NCBI GenBank assembly: GCA_002721175.1
Contig: PBJR01000012.1
Location: forward strand, 81,850-139,678
Direction of reading: 5' to 3'
DNA: 57,829 nt
Source of the DNA: Flavobacteriaceae bacterium
GTDB taxonomy: Bacteria > Bacteroidota > Bacteroidia > Flavobacteriales > Flavobacteriaceae
Shown: positions 38,566 to 47,789 of the stretch, piece after piece
How the letters are laid out: each line of letters begins with the position of its first letter
Position numbering within the stretch: position 1 is the stretch's first letter
Notes under the pieces: model-generated
What the model was told of the DNA's origin: nothing
Databases searched by the model: none
The model's input: only the letters and a program-made list of their open reading frames with translations
Program-made: the position numbers and the translations under genes

Positions 38566-39350
38566 ATTCCGGCTTTATTTAAATCATTTTCTATCAAAGT
38601 GACTAAATTTATGAATGATTGGACAGACAACTGCTCTGGACGTTTATCAAAGATAGTATTTGCTTTTAAATTTTCTGTTAAATTAAGGCTTTTTAAACTA
38701 TTCCTCAATATTTTCCTACGTTGTTGAAATGCGCTTTTTACAATTTTAAAAAAAAGTATTTCATTACATCCTAGTCTATAATCAGATTTCCTAATTAATC
38801 TTATCACACCGGATTGAATCTTCGGCTTGGGTGTAAATGCAACTGGAGGCACCGTAAATAAATACTCTACTTCATAAAAAGCCTGAACCAAAACTGACAA
38901 AATACCATAACACTTACTGCCTTCAACTTCGCAAATTCGTTCAGCTACCTCTTTTTGAAACATTCCTAAAAACTCAGGCACACAATCTTTGTAATCTAGT
39001 ATTTTAAATATAATTTGTGTTGATATATTATATGGAAAGTTTCCTATAACTGCGAAAGGTTCTCCATTAAAAATTTTTGATATATCATATTTCAAAACAT
39101 CTGCATGAATAATATGTTTACTGAACTCTGAAAAATTTTTTTCTAGAAATACGACAGAATCAGTATCAATTTCAAGTAATTTAATTTTTGCAGGTATATT
39201 GGCTAAATGTGTAGTTAATGCGCCCATCCCAGGGCCAATTTCCAAAATATTTTGATATCCCCTTAAAGTCAAAGACTGAGTTATTGTCTTAGCTATGTTA
39301 CTATCTTTTAAAAAATGTTGTCCCAGAAATTTCTTTGGCCTAACTCTCAT
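38562..39350 (-). CDS. rsmA: 16S rRNA dimethyladenosine transferase
   Basis: KsgA/RsmA, 262 aa, dimethylates two adjacent adenosines in helix 45 of 16S rRNA. The start [18 protein letters not shown] is characteristic, followed by [11 protein letters not shown] (SAM motif I) and GNFPYNIS (motif IV NxPY). The C-terminal helical domain includes [12 protein letters not shown]. It overlaps mgtE by 4 bp and lies 13 bp after the DUF4286 gene, all on one strand. Confidence 0.96.
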   Translation of the reverse strand: MRVRPKKFLGQHFLKDSNIAKTITQSLTLRGYQNILEIGPGMGALTTHLANIPAKIKLLEIDTDSVVFLEKNFSEFSKHIIHADVLKYDISKIFNGEPFAVIGNFPYNISTQIIFKILDYKDCVPEFLGMFQKEVAERICEVEGSKCYGILSVLVQAFYEVEYLFTVPPVAFTPKPKIQSGVIRLIRKSDYRLGCNEILFFKIVKSAFQQRRKILRNSLKSLNLTENLKANTIFDKRPEQLSVQSFINLVTLIENDLNKAGM

Positions 39351-39363
39351 TAAATTAAAAATT

Positions 39364-39675
39364 TTAATATTGGTTGATAACTCTTAACTTGGTTGTAAAT
39401 GTTAATACTTTACAGCCAAAAAAAATCTCTTGCCGCTTGTTAAAACCGCTATCATAATCCTCAAGATAGGTTTTTAATAAAGCGTTACTTTTAAAATAAT
39501 ATTGAGTACAATAATTATCATCAAATTTATCGCTTTTATCAACTATTTTAGAGAAAACCACTTTTGAAAATAAACCTTTTTCTTTTAGACTAGGTAGGTA
39601 AGTATATTGCATCCATTTGCACCACTTTGACTGCACTGAAGAATGAACATTTGATGTTTGATTATAGATTATCAT
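39364..39675 (-). CDS. DUF4286 family protein
   Basis: Small protein of 103 aa, starting [18 protein letters not shown], with the segment [21 protein letters not shown] and a C-terminal [15 protein letters not shown]. It resembles the Bacteroidota DUF4286 family, which has a ferredoxin-like look and no known function. No signal peptide and no catalytic motif. The start overlaps the end of the upstream TPR gene by 4 bp and rsmA follows, which argues for coordinated expression with ribosome-modification genes. Family assignment is from memory of the N-terminus. Confidence 0.75.
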   Translation of the reverse strand: MIIYNQTSNVHSSVQSKWCKWMQYTYLPSLKEKGLFSKVVFSKIVDKSDKFDDNYCTQYYFKSNALLKTYLEDYDSGFNKRQEIFFGCKVLTFTTKLRVINQY

Positions 39676-41486
39676 AAATTGTTTTCCTTTTTGTTATTGA
39701 TTTCATTATCTAGACTTCGATAATACTTTTTTGAAACCACTGCATGAATACTATCTTGGTGATCAAAAATAACTTTTTCATACCCCCAGCGTGCTTGGTG
39801 TTGATTATTTAATTGTGTGCGAAAAATTTCAGCCATATGAAAGTAAGCGTCGTCAGCTAAAATCTCAGACGAAAACAATTGAATTATTCTTTTATATTTT
39901 TCGACCGCAAGCTTATAATTTCCCTTAAGACTAAGGATTTTAGCTTGTAAAAATAAACACTCATCAACAATAGGGTGATCAGGGTACGATAAAATTAAAT
40001 TTTCAAGTGTTTCCAAAGATTGATCATATTTTTTTTTTAAAATCAAAAAATCAGCCACAGCATACAATTTAAGCGGTAATTCAAAATCTTTACCAATTCT
40101 ATGGTCTCTAATCAAAAGATACAACTCTAAGGCATCATTAGAAATTAACTGTGAAGTGGAAGACTTTAAAATCTTTAGTTGAGATTCTGCCCAATTAAAG
40201 TCTCCCTTGTAAAAGCTAGTTTTTGCAGCTTTGAATAAAGCTTCCTGAGCCAAAATACTACTTTTACTATTACTGTGAACTTGAGTATAGTAAACTTGTG
40301 CTAGATTATACTGCTCATTTATCAAATAGACATCTGCCAACATTAATTTAATTTTTGAAATTGATAAGTCAGATAATCGCTGTTTCAAGTTCTGGATTAA
40401 GAATCCTATAGCCTTTTTTTCTTCCCCTGCATGGAATACTAAAAATTCAGCATATGATAATTGTGAATTGATTGTGTTATCATTAATTCCATAAGATTCG
40501 AAAATGGATAAGTAACCAGATTCAATAAAATCATGATCAGGGTTGTCATTTCTTAATAATTCTAAGACCAATAATTCCGTTTTGGCCTCCCTAATTAAAT
40601 TCGGTTCTTGAGCTTTACTAATTATTAAATTTAAGGCTTCATTAGCAATTTCATATTCATTATTTTCTATGAGTAAATAAGAAAAAGTTAAAATATCTCT
40701 CATTCCATTATTAGCCCTATTTATTATTGCTTTTTGTTGAGCAAAAGCTTTTTTGTAATCGTTTTCTTGTACGTAAAGCCAAGACAACATTTTATTGTAA
40801 AAAGTATTAGTGGATGTTCTTAATTTAATTAAAATTATCTTTTTTAACATTAAATTATATTCGGAATTTGAATTATCAGAAATGTAGTCCTGAAGCAATC
40901 TAATTGTTTGATCAAAATAATTTTCATTAGCTGATGTAAAATTCAAATAACTCAAAAACATATTAGAAACATCTTTTTTTGTTGCATACAAACCTGCTAT
41001 CCTGTACTCATAATTATAATTTTTTGTTTTGTCAATTAATAATCTGTAGACTAAAATTGCTTCATCAATCAAAGAAAACTTTTCAAATTTTAATGCGATA
41101 CTATATCCCAAGGCTGGATTTTTCTTAGCTCTCTCTACAGCTTGACTGTAAAAATTGTCAGCTAAACTTAATTTATTTTGAAGTTGATGATTATAACCAA
41201 TTTCTATCAAATATTGTGGGTTATTTGTTGCCATTAGTTGAGAGCTCAAGATGCTTTGTGCTTCATCAAATTTCTCTAATTCTTGATAACATTCAACAAG
41301 CATAGAAATATATTTATAGTTGTTCGAATTTGAGATTCCCGACTTTTCTAAAATCTCTAAAGATTTATCAAACTTACCTTGCTGAAAAAATAATTCAGCT
41401 TGATTTAAATCATTTTGAGAAAAGGAAATTAAATGTAAAGAACATAAGACTAATAATATTTTCTTATTTAAAAACTCAATAAACAT
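39672..41486 (-). CDS. Secreted tetratricopeptide-repeat protein (604 aa)
   Basis: Exported protein of 604 aa. A hydrophobic signal region (about 9-23, ending SFSQ) is followed by TPR-like repeats along most of the chain, for example AELFFQQGKFDKSLEILE, LVECYQELEKFDEAQSIL, AQVYYTQVH and a C-terminal ECLFLQAKILSLKGNYKLAVEKYKRI (given in short blocks). The C-terminal part resembles outer-membrane assembly lipoprotein-type TPRs, but there is no lipobox. Probable envelope scaffold; partner unknown. It sits between serS (26 bp) and DUF4286 (4-bp overlap). Confidence 0.78.
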   Translation of the reverse strand: MFIEFLNKKILLVLCSLHLISFSQNDLNQAELFFQQGKFDKSLEILEKSGISNSNNYKYISMLVECYQELEKFDEAQSILSSQLMATNNPQYLIEIGYNHQLQNKLSLADNFYSQAVERAKKNPALGYSIALKFEKFSLIDEAILVYRLLIDKTKNYNYEYRIAGLYATKKDVSNMFLSYLNFTSANENYFDQTIRLLQDYISDNSNSEYNLMLKKIILIKLRTSTNTFYNKMLSWLYVQENDYKKAFAQQKAIINRANNGMRDILTFSYLLIENNEYEIANEALNLIISKAQEPNLIREAKTELLVLELLRNDNPDHDFIESGYLSIFESYGINDNTINSQLSYAEFLVFHAGEEKKAIGFLIQNLKQRLSDLSISKIKLMLADVYLINEQYNLAQVYYTQVHSNSKSSILAQEALFKAAKTSFYKGDFNWAESQLKILKSSTSQLISNDALELYLLIRDHRIGKDFELPLKLYAVADFLILKKKYDQSLETLENLILSYPDHPIVDECLFLQAKILSLKGNYKLAVEKYKRIIQLFSSEILADDAYFHMAEIFRTQLNNQHQARWGYEKVIFDHQDSIHAVVSKKYYRSLDNEINNKKENNL

Positions 41487-41512
41487 CTTAGATTTTGTTT
41501 AAAAATAATTTA

Positions 41513-42784
41513 TCAATCTATATATTCAAATCCCGCGTAAGGAATTAAAATTTCAGGGATCTTAATAATTTCCTCCTTTTGATAATTTTCTAAAATACCT
41601 GCCATAACTCTGGGTAAAGCTAGAGAACTTCCATTCAGCGTGTGTGGTAACTCAATTTTTCCATCAGCGCATCTATATCGTAATTTTAGTCTATTAGCTT
41701 GAAAGGAACCAAAATTTGACACAGATGATATCTCTAACCATTGCTTTTGAGCAGCAGAGAAAATTTCAAAATCATATGTCAATGATGAAGTAAATCCGAG
41801 ATCACCAGAACAAAGCTTCAAAATTCTATATGGTAAATTTAATTCTTCTACGATACCTTTAACGTGAGAAATCATTTCTTCTAGAGCTTTGTGGGATTCT
41901 TTTGGATTTTCGACTCGAAGGATTTCAACCTTATCAAATTGATGTAATCGATTTAAGCCACGAACATGAGCACCATAACTGCCAGCCTCTCTCCTAAAGC
42001 ACGGAGTGTAAGTTGTCAGCTTTTTTGGTAGTTCATTTAACTCAAATATTACATCTCTAAAAATATTTGTGGCAGGTACTTCTCCAGTTGGAATTAAAAA
42101 TAAATTATCATTAACTATATGGTACATCTGTCCTTCTTTGTCAGGCAGTTGGCCAGTTCCAAATGCTGAAGCTTCATTCACGAGGTAGGGGACCTGTATT
42201 TCGTTGTAACCTGCAGCTACATTTTTATCAATAAAATAATTTATTAATGCACGCTGTAAGCGGGCCCCTTTACCCTTGTAAACAGGAAATCCAGATCCTG
42301 TTATTTTACTACCCATATCAAAATCAATTATATCAAACTTTTTTGCTAACTCCCAATGAGAAAGTGCACCATGATATAGCTTGGGAATTTCTCCAAAACG
42401 ATAAATTTCTTCATTGTCATCTGATGAATAGCCCTTAGCTACAGCTGAATCGGGTATATTAGGGATCTCACATAAAGATTGGTGAAGTTGATCAGCCACA
42501 TGACTTAGTTGTTTAGAAATTTCATCTTTTCTAATTTTTAGCTGTGAAGCTTTATTTTTGAGAGCAGAAGCTTTTTTATTATTTTCTGTCTTAAAAAGTA
42601 ATCCAATCTCTTTTGAAATATTATTAAGCTCAGATGCAATTGAATCTAGTTTTGATTGCTCTTCCCTACGCTGAGAGTCTAAGTTCAAAATATCTTCAAT
42701 TTTTTTTTGTGCATTATCAATTCTTATTGACAAGCGCTTAACTACCTCTTCTCTATTATTTCGTAGAAATCCAATGTTTAACAT
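41513..42784 (-). CDS. serS: Seryl-tRNA synthetase
   Basis: Class IIa synthetase, 423 aa, charging tRNA-Ser. The N-terminal arm is a long antiparallel coiled coil (about 25-100) that grips the variable arm. The core shows GSGFPVYKGKGARLQRAL (motif 1 region), FRREAGSYGAHVRGLNRLHQF (motif 2) and ALPRVMAGILENYQ (motif 3). It starts 43 bp after the ribF stop and is the next gene of the run. All active-site blocks are present. Confidence 0.96.
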   Translation of the reverse strand: MLNIGFLRNNREEVVKRLSIRIDNAQKKIEDILNLDSQRREEQSKLDSIASELNNISKEIGLLFKTENNKKASALKNKASQLKIRKDEISKQLSHVADQLHQSLCEIPNIPDSAVAKGYSSDDNEEIYRFGEIPKLYHGALSHWELAKKFDIIDFDMGSKITGSGFPVYKGKGARLQRALINYFIDKNVAAGYNEIQVPYLVNEASAFGTGQLPDKEGQMYHIVNDNLFLIPTGEVPATNIFRDVIFELNELPKKLTTYTPCFRREAGSYGAHVRGLNRLHQFDKVEILRVENPKESHKALEEMISHVKGIVEELNLPYRILKLCSGDLGFTSSLTYDFEIFSAAQKQWLEISSVSNFGSFQANRLKLRYRCADGKIELPHTLNGSSLALPRVMAGILENYQKEEIIKIPEILIPYAGFEYID

Positions 42785-42827
42785 TATGTAATTTTAAAAC
42801 AAATTTAATTAATTGAACGTAAGTAAC

Positions 42828-43766
42828 TTACTTTTCAGACAATAAAAAAATACGCTCTTTTGCATTAGATTCGTCAATTTTCAGTTGCTTTTTTAGAGAT
42901 TCAATATTTGAAAATTTGATTTCCTTGCGCAAATAATCTAGCAATTCAACTTTAATTTTGTGGTTATATAAGTTAGTAGATAAATTAAAAAAATGTACTT
43001 CGATATGGGTTTCTTTTGAATTAGAAACTGTTGGTTTGTTTCCAATATTCATCATTCCATAAAATTTTTCACCGGAAAAAAATGATTTTACTAAATAAAC
43101 TCCTTTTTTTGGAATTAATTTATAAGACTCATCAATTCTTAAATTGGCAGTCGGGAAGCTTAAAGTATTACCAAGTCCATTTCCCTTGACTACCCATCCA
43201 GTTAATGAAAAATTATAGCCTAAAAATCTATTTGCCCTTATTATTTTACCTTGAATCAATGCGTTTCTAATTTTAGTTGAACTAACTGAAACATTATCAA
43301 TTTCCTGAGAATCAATTTCGGTAACATCAAATCCATAAAAAACTCCAAACTCTCTCAAATCTTCAATGTTAGCAGTGCGATTTCTACCAAAGTGGTGATC
43401 ATATCCTACTATAATATGTTTAGCTTTAAGCTCATTGACCAAAATATCACGAACATATTCAAGAGCTGATAAGCGAGAGAATGGCTTTGTAAATTCCTTC
43501 ACCACTAAATGATCAATTCCCATAAACTTTAATAATTCAAATTTCTCATCAATTGTATTAATTAATTTCATTTTTGAGTCGTTCTGTACAACGACTCGTG
43601 GATGAGGAAAGAATGTTAGTACCAGTGACTGTAATTTCTTTTCTTTAGCTAATTTAACTAGACGCTTAATTATCTTCTTATGGCCAATATGAACACCATC
43701 AAAAGTGCCAATTGTTACTATAGACGAGTTGATTTTCCTATGATCATTTGGAAATTTAATTTTCAA
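42828..43766 (-). CDS. ribF: Bifunctional riboflavin kinase/FAD synthetase
   Basis: Makes FMN and then FAD from riboflavin, 312 aa. The N-terminal nucleotidyl-transferase domain has VTIGTFDGVHIGHKKII and VVGYDHHFG-like IIVGYDHHFGRNRTAN. The C-terminal riboflavin kinase domain has GNTLSFPTANLR, PKKGVYLVKS, and GMMNIGNKPTV. Length is normal. It lies between pth (57-bp gap) and serS. No FMN riboswitch was seen upstream. Confidence 0.96.
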   Translation of the reverse strand: MKIKFPNDHRKINSSIVTIGTFDGVHIGHKKIIKRLVKLAKEKKLQSLVLTFFPHPRVVVQNDSKMKLINTIDEKFELLKFMGIDHLVVKEFTKPFSRLSALEYVRDILVNELKAKHIIVGYDHHFGRNRTANIEDLREFGVFYGFDVTEIDSQEIDNVSVSSTKIRNALIQGKIIRANRFLGYNFSLTGWVVKGNGLGNTLSFPTANLRIDESYKLIPKKGVYLVKSFFSGEKFYGMMNIGNKPTVSNSKETHIEVHFFNLSTNLYNHKIKVELLDYLRKEIKFSNIESLKKQLKIDESNAKERIFLLSEK

Positions 43767-43823
43767 TTTTTCTTTTATTTATTTGATACTCAAACAATAT
43801 TTAACAGATAAATTTAATTTGAA

Positions 43824-44438
43824 TCAATTATACTTATTCATGGTTTTATTAACACCAATAAATACAAAATCAACAATTAGATTATTAAATGTTTCAAGTT
43901 GTTTTTCTAAATTTAACTTTTCATCTTGTGTCCATTCACTCAAAACAAATTCAACTTGTTTTCCTTCAGAAAACTTATTACCGATTCCAAATCGAAGCCT
44001 TTGGAAGTTAGATGTTTTTAGCTTTTCTTGTATATCTTTTAGACCATTATGACCACCGTCACTTCCTTTAATTTTTAGCCTTATTGTTCCAAAAGGAAGG
44101 TTTAAATCATCAGTAACAATTAATAAATTTTCTAACGGAATTTTTTCCTTTTGAAGCCAATACTTAACTGATTTTCCACTGTTATTCATATAGGTATTGG
44201 GCTTTAGAAAAACTAGGATTTTGCCTTTTAATTTATGTTTGGAAATACTTCCTAGCCTGGATGATTCAAATTGTAATGAATGACTTTTAGCATAAAAATT
44301 TATAAGCTTGAAACCTATATTATGGCGTGTATTAACATAATCTGGTCCAACATTACCAAGTCCTACAATTAGATATTTTTTTGACATAGCTTCAAAATCT
44401 TTTCTTTTTTCTGAAAAACTAAAAATCCACTTGAACAT
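43824..44438 (-). CDS. pth: Peptidyl-tRNA hydrolase
   Basis: Recycles peptidyl-tRNA released from stalled ribosomes, 204 aa. KKYLIVGLGNVGPDYVNTRHNIGF carries the catalytic His-region, and FLKPNTYMNNSGKSV and VTDDLNLPFG the other conserved blocks. The start at 44438 gives 17 extra residues before MSKKYLIVG; many Bacteroidota Pth proteins have such an extension, but an internal ATG at 44387 is possible. A hairpin terminator lies 16-45 bp upstream, between rplY and pth, so this gene may rely on read-through or its own promoter. Confidence 0.93.
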   Translation of the reverse strand: MFKWIFSFSEKRKDFEAMSKKYLIVGLGNVGPDYVNTRHNIGFKLINFYAKSHSLQFESSRLGSISKHKLKGKILVFLKPNTYMNNSGKSVKYWLQKEKIPLENLLIVTDDLNLPFGTIRLKIKGSDGGHNGLKDIQEKLKTSNFQRLRFGIGNKFSEGKQVEFVLSEWTQDEKLNLEKQLETFNNLIVDFVFIGVNKTMNKYN

Positions 44439-44453
44439 ATTGTAAAATTAAAA

Positions 44454-44483
44454 AAAGCATTCTGAATTTTACCAGAATGCTTT
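44454..44483 (-). terminator. Intrinsic terminator or attenuator between rplY and pth
   Basis: On the minus strand AAAGCATTCTG and CAGAATGCTTT form an 11-bp perfect stem with an 8-nt loop, followed by a T-run. It lies 24 bp after the rplY stop and 15 bp before the pth ATG. It would stop or reduce transcription from rplY into the pth-ribF-serS run. Confidence 0.85.
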
Positions 44484-44507
44484 ATTATATTTGAAAAAAG
44501 ACTATGT

Positions 44508-45218
44508 CTAATTATTTTCAGATTTAACCCCCTCATCTGAGGCTTGGGAATTAGCATTATCAGTTGAAGTTTTATCCTTTGCTTCGCCTTCTTTTTTAGA
44601 TGCATCTTCTTGATTTACATCTGCACCAGTTTCCGCTTCACTTTCATCACTTTCATCCTCTTCAACCTCCAATGATACTCTTGACTGCTTAACTTGACAA
44701 ACAACTGTATTATCAGAATGTAATAATTTATAATCTTCATTGAAAAGCTCTGAAACATAAACTTTGTTACCAATTTTAAGTTCTGAAATATCAATTTGAA
44801 TGTTATCTGGTAAGTTTGATGGTAGAGCTTTAATTCTTAACTTCCGCCTGTTGCGCCTTAACACTCCGCCAGCCCTAACTCCTAAAGGAATACCATTTAA
44901 TATAACTGGTATGTCAATAGCAATCTCCTTATCATCAAATAGTTGATAAAAGTCAACGTGCAAAATCCTTTCGGAAACAGGATGAAATTGAATATCTTGA
45001 AGTACAGCATTGTATGAAACATCTCCAAGAGATATTACAACAGTATGCGCATTAGGTGTATAAATTAATTTAGAGAAAGATAATTCTGGTGCAGAAAAAT
45101 GCACTGGCCCTTCTCCTCCATATAATACGCAGGGAACCTCTTCAGCATTACGTAAGGCTTTTGTTGACTTTTTACCTACGCTTTCTCTTTTAGATCCATT
45201 TATTGTAATTGATTTCAT
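44508..45218 (-). CDS. rplY: 50S ribosomal protein L25 (general stress protein CTC family)
   Basis: Long form of L25, 236 aa, which binds 5S rRNA. The L25 N-domain (about 1-90, [25 protein letters not shown]) is followed by a beta C-domain (about 95-185, [12 protein letters not shown] and VYVSELFN). The last 50 residues are strongly acidic and low complexity ([13 protein letters not shown]...), which is unusual for an rRNA-binding protein but is seen in some family members. It starts 15 bp after the prs stop and is followed by a terminator hairpin. Cytoplasmic. Confidence 0.93.
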   Translation of the reverse strand: MKSITINGSKRESVGKKSTKALRNAEEVPCVLYGGEGPVHFSAPELSFSKLIYTPNAHTVVISLGDVSYNAVLQDIQFHPVSERILHVDFYQLFDDKEIAIDIPVILNGIPLGVRAGGVLRRNRRKLRIKALPSNLPDNIQIDISELKIGNKVYVSELFNEDYKLLHSDNTVVCQVKQSRVSLEVEEDESDESEAETGADVNQEDASKKEGEAKDKTSTDNANSQASDEGVKSENN

Positions 45219-45233
45219 TTTATTTATTTATTT

Positions 45234-46175
45234 CTACATTATAAAATTCGAGCTGATAGATTTGTTTTGATGTACATTGTGCATCACATCAGCAAATAAT
45301 TCAGCACAACTCAAAACTTTAATTTTAATATTTTTTTTGGACAGAGGTATTGAATCTGTTACAATAAGTCTTTCCAATTTTGAATCTTCAATTTTCTTGT
45401 AAGCTTCACCAGAAAGAATAGGGTGGGTACATATAGCACGAACACTCAGAGCTCCCCTTTCAATCATTAAATCTGCAGCTTTTGTGAGTGTACTAGCCGT
45501 GTCTACCATATCATCAACTAAAACTACATTTTTCCCTTGAACATCCCCAATAAGTTCCATGTGAGAAATTACATTAGCTTTTTTTCTTTGTTTATAGCAA
45601 ATAACAACATCACTCTCAAGTGCACGAGAGTAGGCATAAGCTCTTTTAGAGCCTCCCATGTCAGGGGATGCTATTGTTAAATTTTTAAGATTTAAAGATT
45701 GTAAGTATGGCAGAAATATAGTTGAAGCATAAAGGTGATCAACTGGTTTCTCAAAAAATCCTTGTATTTGATCAGCATGCAAATCCATAGTTATTATTCT
45801 GGTTGCGCCAGCGGTCTCAATCATTTTTGCTATTAATTTGGCAGCTATTGGTACTCTTGGTTTGTCTTTTCTATCTTGTCGAGCCCATCCAAAATAAGGA
45901 ATAACGGCAGTGATGTGGCGAGCAGAAGCTCTTTTAGCGGCATCGAGCATGAGTAAAAGCTCCATTAGATTCTCTGGTCCTGGATTTGTAGAACAAATAA
46001 TGAATATACGCTTTCCACGTATCGATTCCTCATAAGATGGTTGGAATTCACCGTCACTATATTTTGAAGTAATTACACTGCCAAGCTCTTCTCCAAATGC
46101 TTTTGCAATATTTTTACCAAGAACTCTTGAATTATCACAAACAAAAATTTTTGGATTTAAATTTCCTTTGGACAT
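45234..46175 (-). CDS. prs: Ribose-phosphate pyrophosphokinase
   Basis: Makes PRPP from ribose 5-phosphate and ATP for nucleotide and amino-acid synthesis, 313 aa. VIPYFGWARQDRKD (ATP/flexible loop area), MDLHADQIQGFF and the PRPP loop VVLVDDMVDTASTL are intact. Its start at 46175 is 7 nt before a normal leader. It leads into rplY 15 bp downstream and is the first gene of the long minus-strand run. Confidence 0.96.
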   Translation of the reverse strand: MSKGNLNPKIFVCDNSRVLGKNIAKAFGEELGSVITSKYSDGEFQPSYEESIRGKRIFIICSTNPGPENLMELLLMLDAAKRASARHITAVIPYFGWARQDRKDKPRVPIAAKLIAKMIETAGATRIITMDLHADQIQGFFEKPVDHLYASTIFLPYLQSLNLKNLTIASPDMGGSKRAYAYSRALESDVVICYKQRKKANVISHMELIGDVQGKNVVLVDDMVDTASTLTKAADLMIERGALSVRAICTHPILSGEAYKKIEDSKLERLIVTDSIPLSKKNIKIKVLSCAELFADVMHNVHQNKSISSNFIM

Positions 46176-46213
46176 CTTATTTTAGTTTTAAAAAGCCTAA
46201 TTTTATCGAGTGG

Positions 46214-46221
46214 CAAATTTA
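46214..46221 (-). promoter_or_regulatory. -7 promoter element for prs-rplY
   Basis: TAAATTTG on the minus strand matches TAnnTTTG, 38 bp before the prs ATG. No TTG box at 17-21 nt; the next one is about 30 nt away. Confidence 0.4.
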
Positions 46222-46286
46222 TGAATTTATTTGAACTGTAAAAGTATAATTCAAACAATTTTAAATTACAAAAAAAATAAATTTTA

Positions 46287-46294
46287 TAGTTTTG
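46287..46294 (+). promoter_or_regulatory. -7 promoter element for tRNA-Leu(CAA)
   Basis: TAGTTTTG matches TAnnTTTG and ends 12 bp before the tRNA 5' end, as expected for a short-leader tRNA transcript. No clear TTG box upstream. Confidence 0.45.
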
Positions 46295-46306
46295 CTACAA
46301 TTTTTT

Positions 46307-46388
46307 GCTCAAGTGGCGGAATTGGTAGACGCGCTGGATTCAAAATCCAGTTTCTTCGGAAGTGTGGGTTCGATTCCCACCTTGAGTA
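46307..46388 (+). tRNA. tRNA-Leu (anticodon CAA)
   Basis: A cloverleaf folds with acceptor GCTCAAG/CTTGAGT (one G-T pair), D-arm GGCGGAATTGGTAGACGC, anticodon stem CTGGA/TCCAG around loop TTCAAAA (anticodon CAA at 46341-46343), a long class II variable arm and T-arm GTGGGTTCGATTCCCAC. This fits tRNA-Leu reading UUG. The 3' CCA is not encoded. It is followed directly by a terminator. Confidence 0.96.
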
Positions 46389-46394
46389 CACACC

Positions 46395-46430
46395 GGGATA
46401 AATCTTCTTTTTTAAGATCTATCCCTTTTT
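46395..46430 (+). terminator. Terminator of tRNA-Leu(CAA)
   Basis: GGGATAAATCTT and AAGATCTATCCC form a 12-bp stem with one mismatch around a T-rich loop, followed by TTTTTT. It lies just after the tRNA 3' end and may also serve the convergent esterase gene, whose stop is at 46430. Confidence 0.85.
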
Positions 46431-47581
46431 TATTTTTTTATTAATCGTTTTATAAATGTTTTTGTAGGAGTTACAATGCTTATCATGTAAAACCCAGCTT
46501 TTAATGCAGAAATATCCAACTGCGTCTTAAAGCCATGTACAGAAATTTTATTTAAAACTATTTTGCCTGTGGGATCAATAACTGAAATACATTCAATAGA
46601 GTCAAGATCTTTAAGTTCTATGTGAAAAATGTTAGAAGTTGGGTTTGGATAAAACTTATTAATTTCGGTATTTATATTAATTCCTAGTGAATTACAGGTA
46701 GAATTTCCATTAATGCTGTAGTTGGAAACAAAATTCCATATTTCCTGAGTGGCGTTTATATCCATGTTCCCAAAACTTCCTGGCCAATCATGACCCCCAC
46801 CAATGACTTTAAGTTCCTCAACGTATTTACATCCATCACTAGTTGACCATGAATGTCTCTCAACAATTGATCCATCGAATGGATCTATATCGGGAACATC
46901 TAATACACTAGCCGCTAATTCACAGTTATTGTAATTAGCCCAAAAGCTATGCATTTCTTGAGCTGAAATCCAATATTCAACTCCAAAGGCTGTTAGGCCT
47001 TCATACAATGAAATTGGATCATCAGTTCCAAGAATTGTAATGATCCCCGTTGGATGAACTGGGTTACAAATGTTATGAATACTAGTCAAAGTAGTCCTGG
47101 CTACAACACCAATTGCTGCTATTTTTTCATTCAATCTACATGCTAGTGACAAAGCAAACCCTCCCCCGTGAGAATAACCACAAGCATAAATACGACTTTC
47201 ATCAATTTGATAATTTTCAGCAATTGAATCAATTAAAGCTTCAATAAAAAAAACATCATCAACATCAGTTGGTTCTTTGTGAATCCAAAGATTGCCTCCA
47301 TCGTCATTAGGGTCTGGTAAGGCCTGAGGGTAAACTGCTATAAAATTTTCAGATTCAGCCAGCTCGCTGAGGTCATTTATTAAAATATTTTCTTGAATAT
47401 TTCCTCCACCGCCGTGAAAACTAAATATTAATGGGACTGGAGTTAGACCGTCATAACTTGAAGGAATATATATCACGTACTCGCGCTCGATGTTATCGTA
47501 CAACAAGTTTTGATTAAAAAAAGTTTGTGATAGACATAGATTTATTTGCAAAGCAAAAATTATAAACAAAAATCTTTTCAA
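46430..47581 (-). CDS. T9SS-secreted esterase, PHB-depolymerase-like alpha/beta hydrolase
   Basis: Secreted hydrolase of 383 aa. Signal peptide 1-19 (ends CLSQ), an alpha/beta-hydrolase domain (about 30-290) and a type A T9SS sorting domain (about 308-383, FYPNPTSNIFHIEL). The oxyanion region is SFHGGGGN, the nucleophile Ser137 is in CGYSHGGGF (GxSxG), the acid is Asp187 or Asp188 (LGTDDPI) and His264 is in GGGHDWPG. The family (LpqC or feruloyl-esterase/polyhydroxybutyrate depolymerase group) cleaves diverse esters, so the substrate is open. It stands alone, with a good promoter, and ends at the tRNA-Leu terminator. Confidence 0.88.
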   Translation of the reverse strand: MKRFLFIIFALQINLCLSQTFFNQNLLYDNIEREYVIYIPSSYDGLTPVPLIFSFHGGGGNIQENILINDLSELAESENFIAVYPQALPDPNDDGGNLWIHKEPTDVDDVFFIEALIDSIAENYQIDESRIYACGYSHGGGFALSLACRLNEKIAAIGVVARTTLTSIHNICNPVHPTGIITILGTDDPISLYEGLTAFGVEYWISAQEMHSFWANYNNCELAASVLDVPDIDPFDGSIVERHSWSTSDGCKYVEELKVIGGGHDWPGSFGNMDINATQEIWNFVSNYSINGNSTCNSLGININTEINKFYPNPTSNIFHIELKDLDSIECISVIDPTGKIVLNKISVHGFKTQLDISALKAGFYMISIVTPTKTFIKRLIKK

Positions 47582-47609
47582 AATTAAAAATCAAATAAAA
47601 ATTAAAATA

Positions 47610-47641
47610 CAAAAGTAAACCATGAATAGATTCAATACAAA
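47610..47641 (-). promoter_or_regulatory. Promoter of the T9SS esterase gene
   Basis: On the minus strand TTTG (47641-47638), a 20-nt spacer and TACTTTTG (47617-47610) match the Bacteroidota consensus. The transcript start would be about 22 nt before the ATG at 47581. Confidence 0.65.
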
Positions 47642-47763
47642 AAAATAATTAAAATTAATGTGAATTAATTAAAAGATGTAACTGTAAACCACGCTAGACT
47701 AAACTTAATCTTTCCAATAGCTGTAATGTGTCCCCGATAAAGAAATAAATATTTTAAATTATA

Positions 47764-47771
47764 TATATTTG
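47764..47771 (+). promoter_or_regulatory. -7 promoter element for the MerC-like gene
   Basis: TATATTTG matches TAnnTTTG, 18 bp before the ATG at 47790. No TTG box at the expected distance. No convincing Fur or Zur box was seen. Confidence 0.4.
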
Positions 47772-47789
47772 ATATCTAATTTGAGATAA

